Part shown: positions 17,064 to 25,738 of the stretch, piece after piece
How positions within the stretch are numbered: position 1 is the first letter of the stretch
How the letters are laid out: every line of letters begins with the position of its first letter
NCBI GenBank assembly: GCA_026928325.1
Contig: JAIXKS010000070.1
Span: forward strand, 1-39,449
DNA length: 39,449 nucleotides
From: Chitinophagales bacterium
Lineage (GTDB): Bacteria; Bacteroidota; Bacteroidia; Chitinophagales; Saprospiraceae
Direction of reading: 5' to 3'
Program-made: the position numbers and the translations under genes
Notes under the pieces: model-generated
The model's database searches: none
The model's input: only the letters and a program-made list of their open reading frames with translations
What the model was told of the DNA's origin: nothing

Positions 17064-18902
17064 TTATTGATAACCTGCTGCTTGTAATTTGAATAAATCG
17101 GCATATAATTTTGGATTTTCCATAAGTGCTTCATGGGTACCTAATTCCAAGACTTTTCCATTTTGAAGTACGAGGATGCGGTCTGCCATCCTGACCGTGC
17201 TAAATCTATGACTGATGATGATACTTGTTTTTCCTTGCGTGAGTCCGATGAATCGCTTGAATACTTCATATTCGGCTTGTGCGTCGAGTGCACTTGTTGG
17301 CTCATCTAGTATCATGATATCGGCATCTTTCATATAGGCCCGAGCTAGTGCGATTTTTTGCCATTGACCACCACTAAGTTCTTGACCGTTAGAAAATCTT
17401 CTGCCCAATTGTTGTTCGATGCCTAGGGTCATCGCTTCTATCACTTGATTAGCCAGACTTTTTTCGGCGGCATCATGGATGGTTCGATCGTTTTGTATTT
17501 CGTCGATATTACCTACAGCAATATTTTCGCGCAAGGTAAATTCGTACCTAAAGAAATCTTGAAAAATGACACCAAATCGTTGACGGTATTCGTCTATATC
17601 GAAGCGATTAATATTAATGCCATCTAAGAGTATTTCACCACTTGTTGGTTCGTAAAATCGCAAAAATAGTTTGATAAGGGTTGTTTTTCCGGCGCCGTTT
17701 TGACCGACAAAAGCCATTTTTTCTCCGGCCTTGAGTTCGAAGCTGACACCTTTGAGGACTTCTTCTCGACTTCCCGGATAGGCAAAGTGCAGATCTTTTA
17801 CGACGAAGCCTTTTTGTATTTTTTCCGGTATAGGTATCGGTATAAGGCTGCTTTTTTCTATTTCGAGATCTATAAAATCGAAGTAGTCTTTGAGATAAAG
17901 TGCGCTTTCTGATATACGGGTAAGCCTCGAAAAGAAACCTTGAAGATTGCTTCTAAGTCGATTGAACGAACCAGAAAGGAAGGTGAGTTCTCCTATGGTG
18001 ATGGCTCCAGCTACGACTTTGAGAACGATATAAATATAGGCTCCATAATAGGAGAGTACACCTAAGATATTAAAGATTGACCCCAAAAGGTTTTGTTTAA
18101 TGGCCAATTTTTTAGTTACATGATAATATCTATCTGACAATTCGCGGAAGCGCTCCGCTATAAAATCCGTTAAACCGAAGAGTTTGACTTCACGGGCGGT
18201 TTGATTATTGGCGCCGATGAATCTCAGATAGTCGAGTTCGCGGCGTTCACTGGTCCAGCTTCGGGCTAATGAATATCGGGTAGAACTAAATTTCGCTTCG
18301 TTGATGAAGGACGGGATGATACTCAAGATCAAGATTAATATCAGCACAGGTGCGAAGTATATCAATCCGGCAATCAAAGTAGTCATGGAAATCAAACTTT
18401 CGGCTTGGCTCAATATATTGCTCATCAGATCCACACGACGAACGGTTTGACTACGGGCGCGTTCGAGTTTATCATAAAAATCCGGGTCTTCGAGCTGAGA
18501 GATGCTAAGTTCACTAGATTTACGAATGATTTTTTCAGAAGATCTATTACTATACAAATCGCCTAGTAAGCTGTCTGTTAGGTTGATGACTCTGCTTAAT
18601 AAATCGGAAGCGATGACGATGCCGAGTTCTAAGGCGACGTACTTCCATAATACGGTTAAGTCTTTATTTTCTAGGGAAACCTGATGAATGATTTCGTCGA
18701 TGATTAGCTTGCCTAACCAAAGGATTGCTATCGGAGATATAGAATTGATTAACCTTGCGGTAATATTGATAAAAAATAACTGAGGGCTGGTTTGGTATAT
18801 TTCTTTAAAAAAGCGAGGAACGAATTTTAAAGCTTGAAAAGAATCCTTGATGGAAGTGGTTGACTTGTTTTCTGTGATAGATTTGAAGGGTGGTTTTGCC
18901 AT
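17064..18902 (-). CDS. ABC exporter, fused membrane and ATPase domains (MsbA-like)
   Basis: 612 aa half-transporter. Residues about 40-330 are the six-helix exporter membrane domain. The ATPase follows with Walker A GQNGAGKTT at 400-408, Q-loop Q448, signature LSGGQ at 509-513, Walker B IMILDE at 529-534, D-loop SALD and H-loop H565. It should work as a homodimer, or with a partner not present here, pumping a lipid, peptide or drug out of the cytoplasm. No adjacent biosynthetic or protease gene suggests a substrate. The Q instead of R/S after Walker-A Gly400 is common in exporters of this group. Confidence 0.93.
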   Translation of the reverse strand: MAKPPFKSITENKSTTSIKDSFQALKFVPRFFKEIYQTSPQLFFINITARLINSISPIAILWLGKLIIDEIIHQVSLENKDLTVLWKYVALELGIVIASDLLSRVINLTDSLLGDLYSNRSSEKIIRKSSELSISQLEDPDFYDKLERARSQTVRRVDLMSNILSQAESLISMTTLIAGLIYFAPVLILILILSIIPSFINEAKFSSTRYSLARSWTSERRELDYLRFIGANNQTAREVKLFGLTDFIAERFRELSDRYYHVTKKLAIKQNLLGSIFNILGVLSYYGAYIYIVLKVVAGAITIGELTFLSGSFNRLRSNLQGFFSRLTRISESALYLKDYFDFIDLEIEKSSLIPIPIPEKIQKGFVVKDLHFAYPGSREEVLKGVSFELKAGEKMAFVGQNGAGKTTLIKLFLRFYEPTSGEILLDGININRFDIDEYRQRFGVIFQDFFRYEFTLRENIAVGNIDEIQNDRTIHDAAEKSLANQVIEAMTLGIEQQLGRRFSNGQELSGGQWQKIALARAYMKDADIMILDEPTSALDAQAEYEVFKRFIGLTQGKTSIIISHRFSTVRMADRILVLQNGKVLELGTHEALMENPKLYADLFKLQAAGYQ

Positions 18903-19231
18903 GTAAATGTTTTAGAAAAAGATTTTTTTGGAGGAAAAGCATGGATAAATATGTCCTTTTATGACGAATTAAAATCTAAAAAGTTTCAAATGGTCATGGA
19001 ATTGCCAGGTGAGTAATTCAAAATTTGGATTCAAGATTTTGATGGTATGCAATTATTTTTTATGATAAAATCCGTCTTTTAACGGGAATTATATATATGA
19101 AATTTGATTATTTATAATACTGGCCTCGATGAATGAAGCTTTAATCAAAGGATCTTTAAGTTGTATTGACTATTAGGTGGTTATCTAAAAATAAGGTATG
19201 GTGATTAACTTTTGAGGGTTATCATTGTTAT
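18903..19231. other. Gene-free stretch between the ABC exporter and the ArsR-like gene
   Basis: 329 AT-rich bases. A 21-codon frame near 18951 (MSFYDELKSKK...) is too short to support. No terminator or clear TAnnTTTG box. A TATCATTG at about 19217-19224 is one base off the consensus and could serve the gene at 19232. Confidence 0.45.
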
Positions 19232-19918
19232 ATGTATTTATTCGCAATTGAAATGAAACAAGATAAAGAGTGGGAGACATTGAGGGTACATGATACTATT
19301 GAGCTTTATATTTCGGATGCGCTAAAGGAAGGAAAGGCATTAACGAAAAAACAATTGACGGAAGTCACTCAAGTGTCTGAAGTGATGATTCAATTTCATC
19401 TTCAGGCCATGAAAGAGGCAGGTAGTATTTTGGAGGATGCTAAAAACCAATTTAGGCTTGCGATGTCTGTAGATAAGGAGGCTGGAGCATCGAAGCTCAT
19501 GGCTAATGTTGATAAAAGCAGCAATGCCATTCGAACCAAAGGGACAGATTTTAAATATTGTCGCTCTTGTTATAGTCATCTAGCCGGAAAAGTAGGCGTA
19601 ATGATTACTAATCAGCTTGAATCTCATGGTTATATACGGTTAGTGGGTGATATCTATGAAGTGACACCGGAAGGGCGTCGCTTTTTTAATCAGTTTCATA
19701 TTGACGTCATAGAATTGCAGCACAAGAAGAAAATCTTTGCCAAGGTTTGCTTGGATTGGAGTGAAAAGGAATTTCATTTGTCCGGTTTGCTTGGGACATC
19801 CTTTATGAATCATATGCTATCGGCAGGTTGGATGCAAAAAGAGGCTGGATCAAGAGTCGTATCTGTCACAGAAAAAGGCAAAAAAGAATTAAAACGAATC
19901 CTAGATATCAATCTATAA
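19232..19918 (+). CDS. ArsR-like winged-helix transcriptional regulator
   Basis: 228 aa. The N-terminal third (about 15-75) is a winged helix (ALTKKQLTEVTQVSEVMIQFHLQAMKEAGSI). The C-terminal half matches the layout I know from one ArsR subfamily: a Cys motif CRSCYSHLAGKVGV at about 110-123, then YEVTPEGRRFFNQFHID, then CLDWSEKEFHLSGLLG and a final GSRVVSVTEKGKKEL. The three Cys (C110, C113 and that of CLDW) could bind metal or sense thiols. A start at Met9 (MKQDKEWE) is possible. Its stop directly abuts the stop of the convergent PfkB gene. Confidence 0.7.
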   Translation: MYLFAIEMKQDKEWETLRVHDTIELYISDALKEGKALTKKQLTEVTQVSEVMIQFHLQAMKEAGSILEDAKNQFRLAMSVDKEAGASKLMANVDKSSNAIRTKGTDFKYCRSCYSHLAGKVGVMITNQLESHGYIRLVGDIYEVTPEGRRFFNQFHIDVIELQHKKKIFAKVCLDWSEKEFHLSGLLGTSFMNHMLSAGWMQKEAGSRVVSVTEKGKKELKRILDINL

Positions 19919-20836
19919 TTAGAGCATATCGAAGTACATCAAATGTTTGAACTTGCTGAATCTCTCCTTGATTTCACCCATGGAAAGAGATTTTAATCGG
20001 TTCAAACTAAAATCTTCAACACAAAAAGAGGCCATTGCCGATCCTGCTATAATAGCGCGCTTCATGTTGTTCATGCTGATATCATCGGTGTTAGCGAGGT
20101 ATCCCATCAGTCCTCCAGCAAAAGTGTCTCCAGCACCCGTAGGATCCACAACTTGGGTCAATGGCAGTGCTGGTGCGTAAAACATATCATCGGTTGAAAA
20201 AAGCAATGCACCATGTTCACCTTTTTTAATAACGAGGTATTGCACGCCCATGTCGTGAATGGCTTGTGCAGCTTTGACAAGGGAGTTTTCACCTGAAAGC
20301 TGTTTAGCTTCTTCATCATTGATGGTCAATAGATCTACGCGTCCGATGACTTCAACCAATTCGTCCATAGCGATGTCCATCCAATAATTCATGGTGTCTA
20401 GAGCGATGAGTTTTTGACTGCCGTCCAATTGATCTAAAACTGATTTTTGTACGGCAGGCGTGAGATTGCCGAGCATGACATATTTGGCTGATTTGGCGGA
20501 TTCTGGTAAGATCGGATTAAAGTCTGCTAGGACATTGAGATCGGTGATGATTGTATCCCGATTGTTCATATTGTCATGATAGCGACCAGACCAAAAAAAC
20601 GATTTTCCTCCATGGACTACTTCCAAGCCCTCCATATTGACACTGCGTTGAACCAACATATTGAGCTCTCCGGTTGGAAAATCATCTCCTACGATTGACA
20701 CGAGGTGTATGTTTTCTGTAAAGTAGGACGCAGCCCAACTAATATAGGTACACGCACCCCCGATTACTTTTTCTACTTGGCCATGAGGTGTTTCAATACT
20801 ATCAAAGGCTACAGTTCCGACGGTTAAAAGACTCAT
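19919..20836 (-). CDS. PfkB-family carbohydrate/nucleoside kinase
   Basis: 305 aa ribokinase-fold enzyme. Signature 1 lies in the N-terminal GG region (VIGGACTYISWAA, about 24-36). The catalytic signature 2 is DPTGAGDTFAGG at 231-242 with base D237 and the anion hole GAGD. Near the middle, TINDEEAKQLSG is the usual N-x-x-E segment binding Mg-ATP. It phosphorylates a sugar or nucleoside hydroxyl; which one cannot be told (ribokinase- and adenosine kinase-like proteins share these motifs). A -7 element 27 bases upstream suggests its own promoter. Confidence 0.88.
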   Translation of the reverse strand: MSLLTVGTVAFDSIETPHGQVEKVIGGACTYISWAASYFTENIHLVSIVGDDFPTGELNMLVQRSVNMEGLEVVHGGKSFFWSGRYHDNMNNRDTIITDLNVLADFNPILPESAKSAKYVMLGNLTPAVQKSVLDQLDGSQKLIALDTMNYWMDIAMDELVEVIGRVDLLTINDEEAKQLSGENSLVKAAQAIHDMGVQYLVIKKGEHGALLFSTDDMFYAPALPLTQVVDPTGAGDTFAGGLMGYLANTDDISMNNMKRAIIAGSAMASFCVEDFSLNRLKSLSMGEIKERFSKFKHLMYFDML

Positions 20837-20862
20837 TATTTTTATACATTTTTTTGGTATCG

Positions 20863-20870
20863 CAAAGATA
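20863..20870 (-). promoter_or_regulatory. -7 element TATCTTTG of the PfkB gene
   Basis: The minus strand reads TATCTTTG, 26 bases before the ATG. It is the same octamer as in front of the beta-barrel and transglycosylase genes. Confidence 0.55.
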
Positions 20871-20922
20871 ATATTTTGTAGCGACCTTAAAAATTTAAAT
20901 ATGGATTGTTGCTAGGAATATT

Positions 20923-21576
20923 TTAAATCCCAAAGATATTATTCAGAATCTGATAAGAAAACATCCCTGTTTCTTTATAAATTTTGAATTGGAAAAAAGA
21001 TTCTAAACCTACCAATAGCAATATGGCACTAAAAAACAAAGCCGTCCTTAAGATGATGAAGGGTTCAAAATAATAGGCAAAAAAGGGCTCAATTAATATT
21101 CTTGCGAGCGTGATACCGAGGACAATCATAAAGCATGCTACTGCCATTGCCTTTATAGAAAGCGAGATATCATTGTGTGTTTTACGGAGACAGATGGTAT
21201 ATAATCCCATATAATATGGATTAGATGCATCCATGCTAATCAGTTGCTTTAGAATGTCATTGGCTTTTTTGTACTGTTTTAATTGATAGTAGCAAGCGGC
21301 TTTTCTAAATAGCAATTCTTTGAAGATATCGATTCCTTGTATTTGGTAAATATTTTCCATGATAACCGTCTCGATCATGGTGTCCACCTTGGAGAGATAT
21401 CGATCATATCGACCAATTTCAAAAAGACAAAAGAGATAATCCACTTCTATTTCGAGTTTTTCTTCAAAAAACAAGGTCGAAATTTCAGTCGTATGCTCTT
21501 CGTATAACCTAACTTTGTCCCTATAAGCCGTCTCATCGAGCTTAAAATATTCCCAATAAATCTGGTTATTTTCCAT
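20923..21576 (-). CDS. Two-TM membrane protein with helical (TPR-like) N-terminal domain
   Basis: 217 aa, not recognised. Residues 1-145 are helical and acidic; the stretch ELLFRKAACYYQLKQYKKANDILKQLISMDASNPYYMGLYTICLRK (in pieces, about 105-150) looks like one or two TPR units. Two membrane helices follow at about 158-176 and 188-208, with a short cytoplasmic tail. A TPR-plus-membrane-anchor layout suggests a scaffold, but no partner is visible. It is downstream of its own -7 box and transcribed in the same direction as the PfkB gene, 86 bases away. Confidence 0.7.
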   Translation of the reverse strand: MENNQIYWEYFKLDETAYRDKVRLYEEHTTEISTLFFEEKLEIEVDYLFCLFEIGRYDRYLSKVDTMIETVIMENIYQIQGIDIFKELLFRKAACYYQLKQYKKANDILKQLISMDASNPYYMGLYTICLRKTHNDISLSIKAMAVACFMIVLGITLARILIEPFFAYYFEPFIILRTALFFSAILLLVGLESFFQFKIYKETGMFSYQILNNIFGI

Positions 21577-22091
21577 ATCTAATATCGAAGATATATTATT
21601 AAGAATTTATTTATGCCTTACAAAATTAAGGTATCGTTTAGAATGATTTTGAAATATTTTGAACAAATATAAATAACGTTTATAATATAGCTCGTATTTG
21701 ATTTTGTAAAAATATAAATATCAGATATATAATGGTTTACGATAAAGGTATAGTGGAAATGTAGAACTGTTATTGATTGTTTAATTGTTAAAAAATTTAC
21801 TATGTATATAGTTGATTATTCGTAGAAAACTTCATTTTGTAAATGAATTTTTCAAGATGGGTATAGCGGTTTGTTTTTGTTATAATCCTTTGATTTAAGT
21901 ATCGGTAAAGAAACCATTGGGATTTTGAATTATAATTAAATTTGATAAATCTACTATGATGACTATGCGTGTTTTTATCGTTGTTGTGCTTAATGCAGCA
22001 TAAAACAGATGTGAAAAATGTCATTACAATGACAAAAAGTCAATTAGAAGAGGCCATCAAGGCTTTAAGGCGACTATTAAGATTTTTTTGA
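21577..22091. other. Divergent intergenic region
   Basis: 515 AT-rich bases between the two-TM protein and the T9SS cargo gene, which diverge. It holds the -7 element at 21621 for the left gene; the promoter of the right gene begins at 22092. A 74-codon minus-strand frame at 21800-22024 has no homologous look, poor composition and no promoter, so I do not call it. Confidence 0.5.
21621..21628 (-). promoter_or_regulatory. -7 element TAATTTTG of the two-TM protein gene
   Basis: The minus strand reads TAATTTTG, 44 bases before the ATG at 21576. No -33 TTG at normal spacing. Confidence 0.4.
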
Positions 22092-22121
22092 TTGAGCGAC
22101 AAAATTTTTAGCTTAGATTTG
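22092..22121 (+). promoter_or_regulatory. Bacteroidota-type promoter of the T9SS cargo gene
   Basis: TTG (22092-22094), 19 bases, TAGATTTG (22114-22121), a full consensus match. The predicted start is about 22125, ~26 nt before ATG 22152. It shows that reading frames starting at or before 22092 are too long. Confidence 0.72.
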
Positions 22122-22151
22122 CATAAAAAATCAAACAAAATAAAAAAAGAT

Positions 22152-23798
22152 ATGAAAGTGCCTAAATTATGGATTGTCGTTGTATGGGTGTTTGTATTGA
22201 ACAAATCACTAAATGCTCAATTTTTTTCAAAAACATATCATGCTAATCTAGGTGATCAATCCTATGTTTACCAGGTCTTGCCTTTTGAAGCAGGCATTTT
22301 GGGTAATCTTGAACAGACATGTAGTGATAGTTTATTGTGTGATAATATTCTGGTACTCGATACTAACGGAGATTTAAAATATACCATTGAGCATCGGGAT
22401 TATTATGGATTTTATAATAATATGTTTGTCCGCAATGATACAGTTTTTACGGCCGATTATGAGTTTAATGCTAAGGATAGTTTTTATTATTGGAAGGTAT
22501 TAATGACTGATGTCTCGGGAGCGTTCATTCAGGAATACAAGTATCGTATCCAGCATGCCAAGGAAGTCTTTATAAGTGGTGGTTACGTATATCCCAAACT
22601 CTATGGGTTGTTGGTAAATCAAAGCGAAATATTTTTATGGGGAGAAGGATTAGACAAGGGGGCAAATGGCAATTGGATGTCTGCGATTCGCCCTATGTTT
22701 CTTCGGGTCGGATTAGATGGTATTGCTAATAATCCGTACTTTTATTTTAAAAATATTTATGATAGGCAGTCGATTTCAGATTGTGCTATTGATGCAGACG
22801 GTAATCCTGTGTTTAGTTTAGAATATTATGGAGGAAATCAATCTTACAGTAAGGATATATACAAGATACTGCCTGATGATTCAATAGCTTTGTTGGCGCA
22901 CCATAGACATTCGGCTTCTAATTCAGGAAGGAGTTGTCTGATTACAGATAAAATGGGTAATTACTATTATAATCATAAAGTAGATGAGGGTACATTAGAA
23001 GGTTATGGTATAGCTTCTAGGCTGTTGGTATATGTCAGTAAGGTTAATAAAGATGGAGAAAAATTGTGGGATCGACCTATTTATCCTCCGGCTATCACCA
23101 ATTGGGATAGCACATATACGGTCAATTATGCTTTGACAAGGATGGCATTAGCGTCCAATGGAGATATACTCTGCTCAGGATATTTAGAAGTGTTTGATTA
23201 CTTGTATAATCGTGTATCTGGCAAAATTCAGAAAATGACCGGAGTATGTAGCTTTATAGCCCGGTTGAACTCGGACGGTAATATGTTGTGGAGACATATC
23301 ATTGTTCCTTATCGCAATGATGGAAAAATCAGGGATAATTATATATTAGATATCAAGGAAGATTCAGATGGCAGCATCGTTGTAGGAGGCGAGATCCAGC
23401 GTTTAGAAGGAGATGATAAGAAATGGACTTCTGATGCATGGGTTATGCGGTTAAATGATAGGGGTTGTATGACGGACGATTGTAATCATGTGGGTAAATA
23501 TTGGAATTTTCCATGGGATATTACGGCTGTCGAGGATGACGAAAATCTGGCATTGGATGGGTGGAGTATAAGCCCAAATCCCGGAGCTAATTTTTTAAAA
23601 TTAGAGGTTACAAGTGATGTGTTATTTCCAATAAGTTACGCTATATTTTCTTCTTCGGGCGGTCAATTGGCAGCAGGTAGGATTGAAGATAGTAGAGCAT
23701 TAATGATCAATACAGATTATTTCCATTCCGGAATATATTTTATCCAGTTCAGTGACAAAATGGGAAATACGGTATTTAAGAAATGGGTAAAAAATTGA
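22152..23798 (+). CDS. Secreted protein with T9SS (Por) C-terminal sorting domain
   Basis: 548 aa from ATG 22152 (MKVPKLWIVVVWVFVLNKSLNAQ), which gives a proper signal peptide and sits ~26 nt after a consensus promoter. The central part (about 30-460) shows repeated beta-rich units of the type IDADGNPVFSLEYYGGNQSY and LASNGDILCSGYLE, suggesting a beta-propeller-like or WD-like sandwich without a known enzyme motif. The last ~75 residues are a type A sorting domain (WSISPNPGANFLKLEV, then SGIYFIQFSDKMGNTVFKKWVKN), which directs export through the type IX system. Function of the body unknown. The bidirectional terminator at 23948 ends it. Confidence 0.85.
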   Translation: MKVPKLWIVVVWVFVLNKSLNAQFFSKTYHANLGDQSYVYQVLPFEAGILGNLEQTCSDSLLCDNILVLDTNGDLKYTIEHRDYYGFYNNMFVRNDTVFTADYEFNAKDSFYYWKVLMTDVSGAFIQEYKYRIQHAKEVFISGGYVYPKLYGLLVNQSEIFLWGEGLDKGANGNWMSAIRPMFLRVGLDGIANNPYFYFKNIYDRQSISDCAIDADGNPVFSLEYYGGNQSYSKDIYKILPDDSIALLAHHRHSASNSGRSCLITDKMGNYYYNHKVDEGTLEGYGIASRLLVYVSKVNKDGEKLWDRPIYPPAITNWDSTYTVNYALTRMALASNGDILCSGYLEVFDYLYNRVSGKIQKMTGVCSFIARLNSDGNMLWRHIIVPYRNDGKIRDNYILDIKEDSDGSIVVGGEIQRLEGDDKKWTSDAWVMRLNDRGCMTDDCNHVGKYWNFPWDITAVEDDENLALDGWSISPNPGANFLKLEVTSDVLFPISYAIFSSSGGQLAAGRIEDSRALMINTDYFHSGIYFIQFSDKMGNTVFKKWVKN

Positions 23799-23947
23799 GA
23801 ACTTATTGAATTGGTCGTAACTATCCAGATAGGATGAATCACAGACCTGATTCAAAAACCAGGTTCGTATAGAACCCTAATTGATTGCTCTTTTGACGTT
23901 CCTAATGAATTTGGATGTATAATCCTGATTAAACGGATGGTTATAAT

Positions 23948-23991
23948 AAAAAAAACAGACTGTATGAATCTCATGCAGTCTGTTTTTTTAT
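23948..23991. terminator. Bidirectional terminator
   Basis: ACAGACTG (23955-23962) pairs perfectly with CAGTCTGT (23976-23983), with further ATG/CAT pairing inside. An A run lies on the left and a T run on the right. It can serve both the T9SS cargo gene (+) and the convergent transglycosylase gene (-). Confidence 0.88.
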
Positions 23992-24007
23992 TTTATGAAA
24001 ATCTCTT

Positions 24008-25261
24008 TTATCTATACACTCTAATCAAGCTACCTGGAGCAATCCCTTTTTCAGGATCAATGTTGTTGATAGCGAGTAAATCGTTTAAGGTCATGTTGTG
24101 GTTTTCTGCCAAATCCATTAGCGATTCTTTTCTAGTAAGCCTATGTAAAACTGTTGTTTTAGCAATCTGCGTGATTTCAAGCTTTTGAGCGATATCTTTG
24201 ATATGTTTATTAGACTTGATATTATCTCTAACAGCGATCGACTTTGAGGACAAATGCGTAAGAATATCCTTTTTGTCGGCTTCACATTCTATGGCAAATA
24301 CGCCTTCTCCTTCAACGTAGCGAACTCGACAAAAACCATACGGATTAGGTACAATATCTGAATGTCCGCCGTACTTTCCGATAAATTCCAGCATTTTAGT
24401 GTCTGGCAACGTCAATGTTTGTACAGCAGAACTCGGTATCGTGTTTTTGCTGTAAGTAGGGTTCAGATATTTGATGAGCGATGGATCGATTTCAAATTCC
24501 TTACTAATTCTTTCTATATCCAGAGAATTGTTAACCTTGATGGTTAGCACATATTTCATTTCATCTGAAGGATCTTTTGGCTGTAAATCGTGCAGATAGT
24601 AATAGTTCATCAAATAGGCTGTCGCAATAAACTTAGGAATATAGTTTTGCGTTTCCTTCGGCAAATATTTTCTAATCTTCCAAAAATCAGTTTCTCCGTT
24701 GGCTTTTTTAATAGCTCTATTGATGGTTCCTGATCCGCAGTTGTACGCAGCTATAGCTAGCGTCCAATCATTATATAGATTGTACAATACTTGAAGATGA
24801 TCTAGTGCTTTGTCTGTAGATTTAACGAGGTCTTTGCGCTCATCAACATATTTATTAATGGTCAAACCGTATAATTCTGCGGTACCTTTCATAAATTGCC
24901 AGATACCGGCAGCACCCTGATGTGAAGTACCTGATGGGTTTAAGCTAGATTCTATGACTGCGATATACTTCAGCTCGTCAGGAAGCTCTTTATCTCTAAT
25001 GATGTTTTCGATATATGGAAAATATAGAGAAGTCCTGCCCAAGATAGCTTCAGCATCTTTTCTTCTTTTGACGACATATCTATTGATATAGTCGGTGACT
25101 TCTTCAGTCAATTTGGTATCGATGACTGTGTTTAGATTGTCAATTCTCTTTTGGATTTCCGTGTTACTGGGGGTAGTAGCAGCGAAAATGTCGGAGCCAA
25201 TTGAGCAGACAAAGAAACACATCATCACAATTGTTTTTGTGATCAGTTTCATTGTGTTCAT
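24008..25261 (-). CDS. MltD-like membrane-bound lytic transglycosylase with LysM domain
   Basis: 417 aa; cleaves the MurNAc-GlcNAc bond of peptidoglycan to 1,6-anhydro products in the periplasm. Signal peptide about 1-27 (the start may be Met4, MKLITKT). The SLT/GEWL domain spans about 75-215: catalytic E104 in AVIESSLNP, GAAGIWQFM at 117-125, and ALAAYNCGSG-type motif AIAAYNCGSG. A linker domain follows, then one LysM at about 370-416 (HRLTRKESLMDLAENHNMTLNDLLAINNI). MltD of E. coli has two LysM; one is common in this phylum. Confidence 0.92.
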   Translation of the reverse strand: MNTMKLITKTIVMMCFFVCSIGSDIFAATTPSNTEIQKRIDNLNTVIDTKLTEEVTDYINRYVVKRRKDAEAILGRTSLYFPYIENIIRDKELPDELKYIAVIESSLNPSGTSHQGAAGIWQFMKGTAELYGLTINKYVDERKDLVKSTDKALDHLQVLYNLYNDWTLAIAAYNCGSGTINRAIKKANGETDFWKIRKYLPKETQNYIPKFIATAYLMNYYYLHDLQPKDPSDEMKYVLTIKVNNSLDIERISKEFEIDPSLIKYLNPTYSKNTIPSSAVQTLTLPDTKMLEFIGKYGGHSDIVPNPYGFCRVRYVEGEGVFAIECEADKKDILTHLSSKSIAVRDNIKSNKHIKDIAQKLEITQIAKTTVLHRLTRKESLMDLAENHNMTLNDLLAINNIDPEKGIAPGSLIRVYR

Positions 25262-25586
25262 GGTAAAAACAAATAGGTTTTTGGATGATTTAAAAATTAT
25301 TACAATAGTAAAATCTTATTATAATTGTAATTTTAGATTATTTATAATAACTTTTGGGACTGCAAAGATAAGGTGAAACACCTAACATTGTTAACCTGTT
25401 GCAATAATTAACAATTTTTTATTTGTTGTTAATAGATAGAATCAAAAATCATACCATATTATGCAATTATGTAATATATTAGGTGTTTTTACCCTGTGTT
25501 TTTGTGAAAAATAAGTGTTTTCCCTGATAAGATTCGTGTTTTACCCGGATACGATTTTAAACGACAAAATAGTTATATCTATTGCA
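25262..25586. other. Gene-free stretch upstream of the transglycosylase gene
   Basis: 325 AT-rich bases. It contains the -7 element at 25363 and otherwise no recognised feature. The 70-codon plus-strand frame starting at 25515 runs into the MITE and is not a gene. Confidence 0.5.
25363..25370 (-). promoter_or_regulatory. -7 element TATCTTTG of the transglycosylase gene
   Basis: The minus strand reads TATCTTTG; leader of about 95-100 nt to the ATG at 25261. Same octamer as two other promoters here. Confidence 0.5.
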
Positions 25587-25738
25587 CTAGTGCTCCGTCA
25601 ACAAAAAGATCTTAATGAAATGTTGTTCTTTTTTCAAATCTCATCGTTAAAAATACTCGCCATAGTTACCACTATGCCTGCGTTTTTTGCCTTGATCTTT
25701 AAAAAAATAACTTCCATTATTATTTAAATCTTTTTATA
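25587..25738 (+). repeat. MITE-like repeat, copy 3 (right end lost at the IS)
   Basis: It begins CTAGTGCTCCGTCAACAAAA and runs to CTTTTTATA, where the IS1182 element begins. The terminal GACAGAGCACTAG is missing. It is one of the best-preserved copies internally. Confidence 0.9.

Noticed and set aside
18951-19016. 21-codon frame (MSFYDELKSKK) after the ABC gene
   Set aside because: Too short, and no promoter or neighbour supports it.
21800-22024. 74-codon minus-strand frame in the divergent spacer
   Set aside because: No recognisable domain, poor composition for a protein (N/T/H-rich with no pattern), and no promoter box.
22092-22151. Longer start for the T9SS cargo protein at a TTG codon (22092)
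   Set aside because: That TTG is the -33 element of a consensus promoter, and the signal peptide begins at ATG 22152.
23855-23885. Small GGTTC-gtata-GAACC hairpin as terminator or tRNA arm
   Set aside because: Only 5 bp, no T run, and no surrounding cloverleaf.
25515-25727. 70-codon plus-strand frame running into MITE copy 3
   Set aside because: It is made mostly of MITE sequence and AT-rich spacer, with no start signals.
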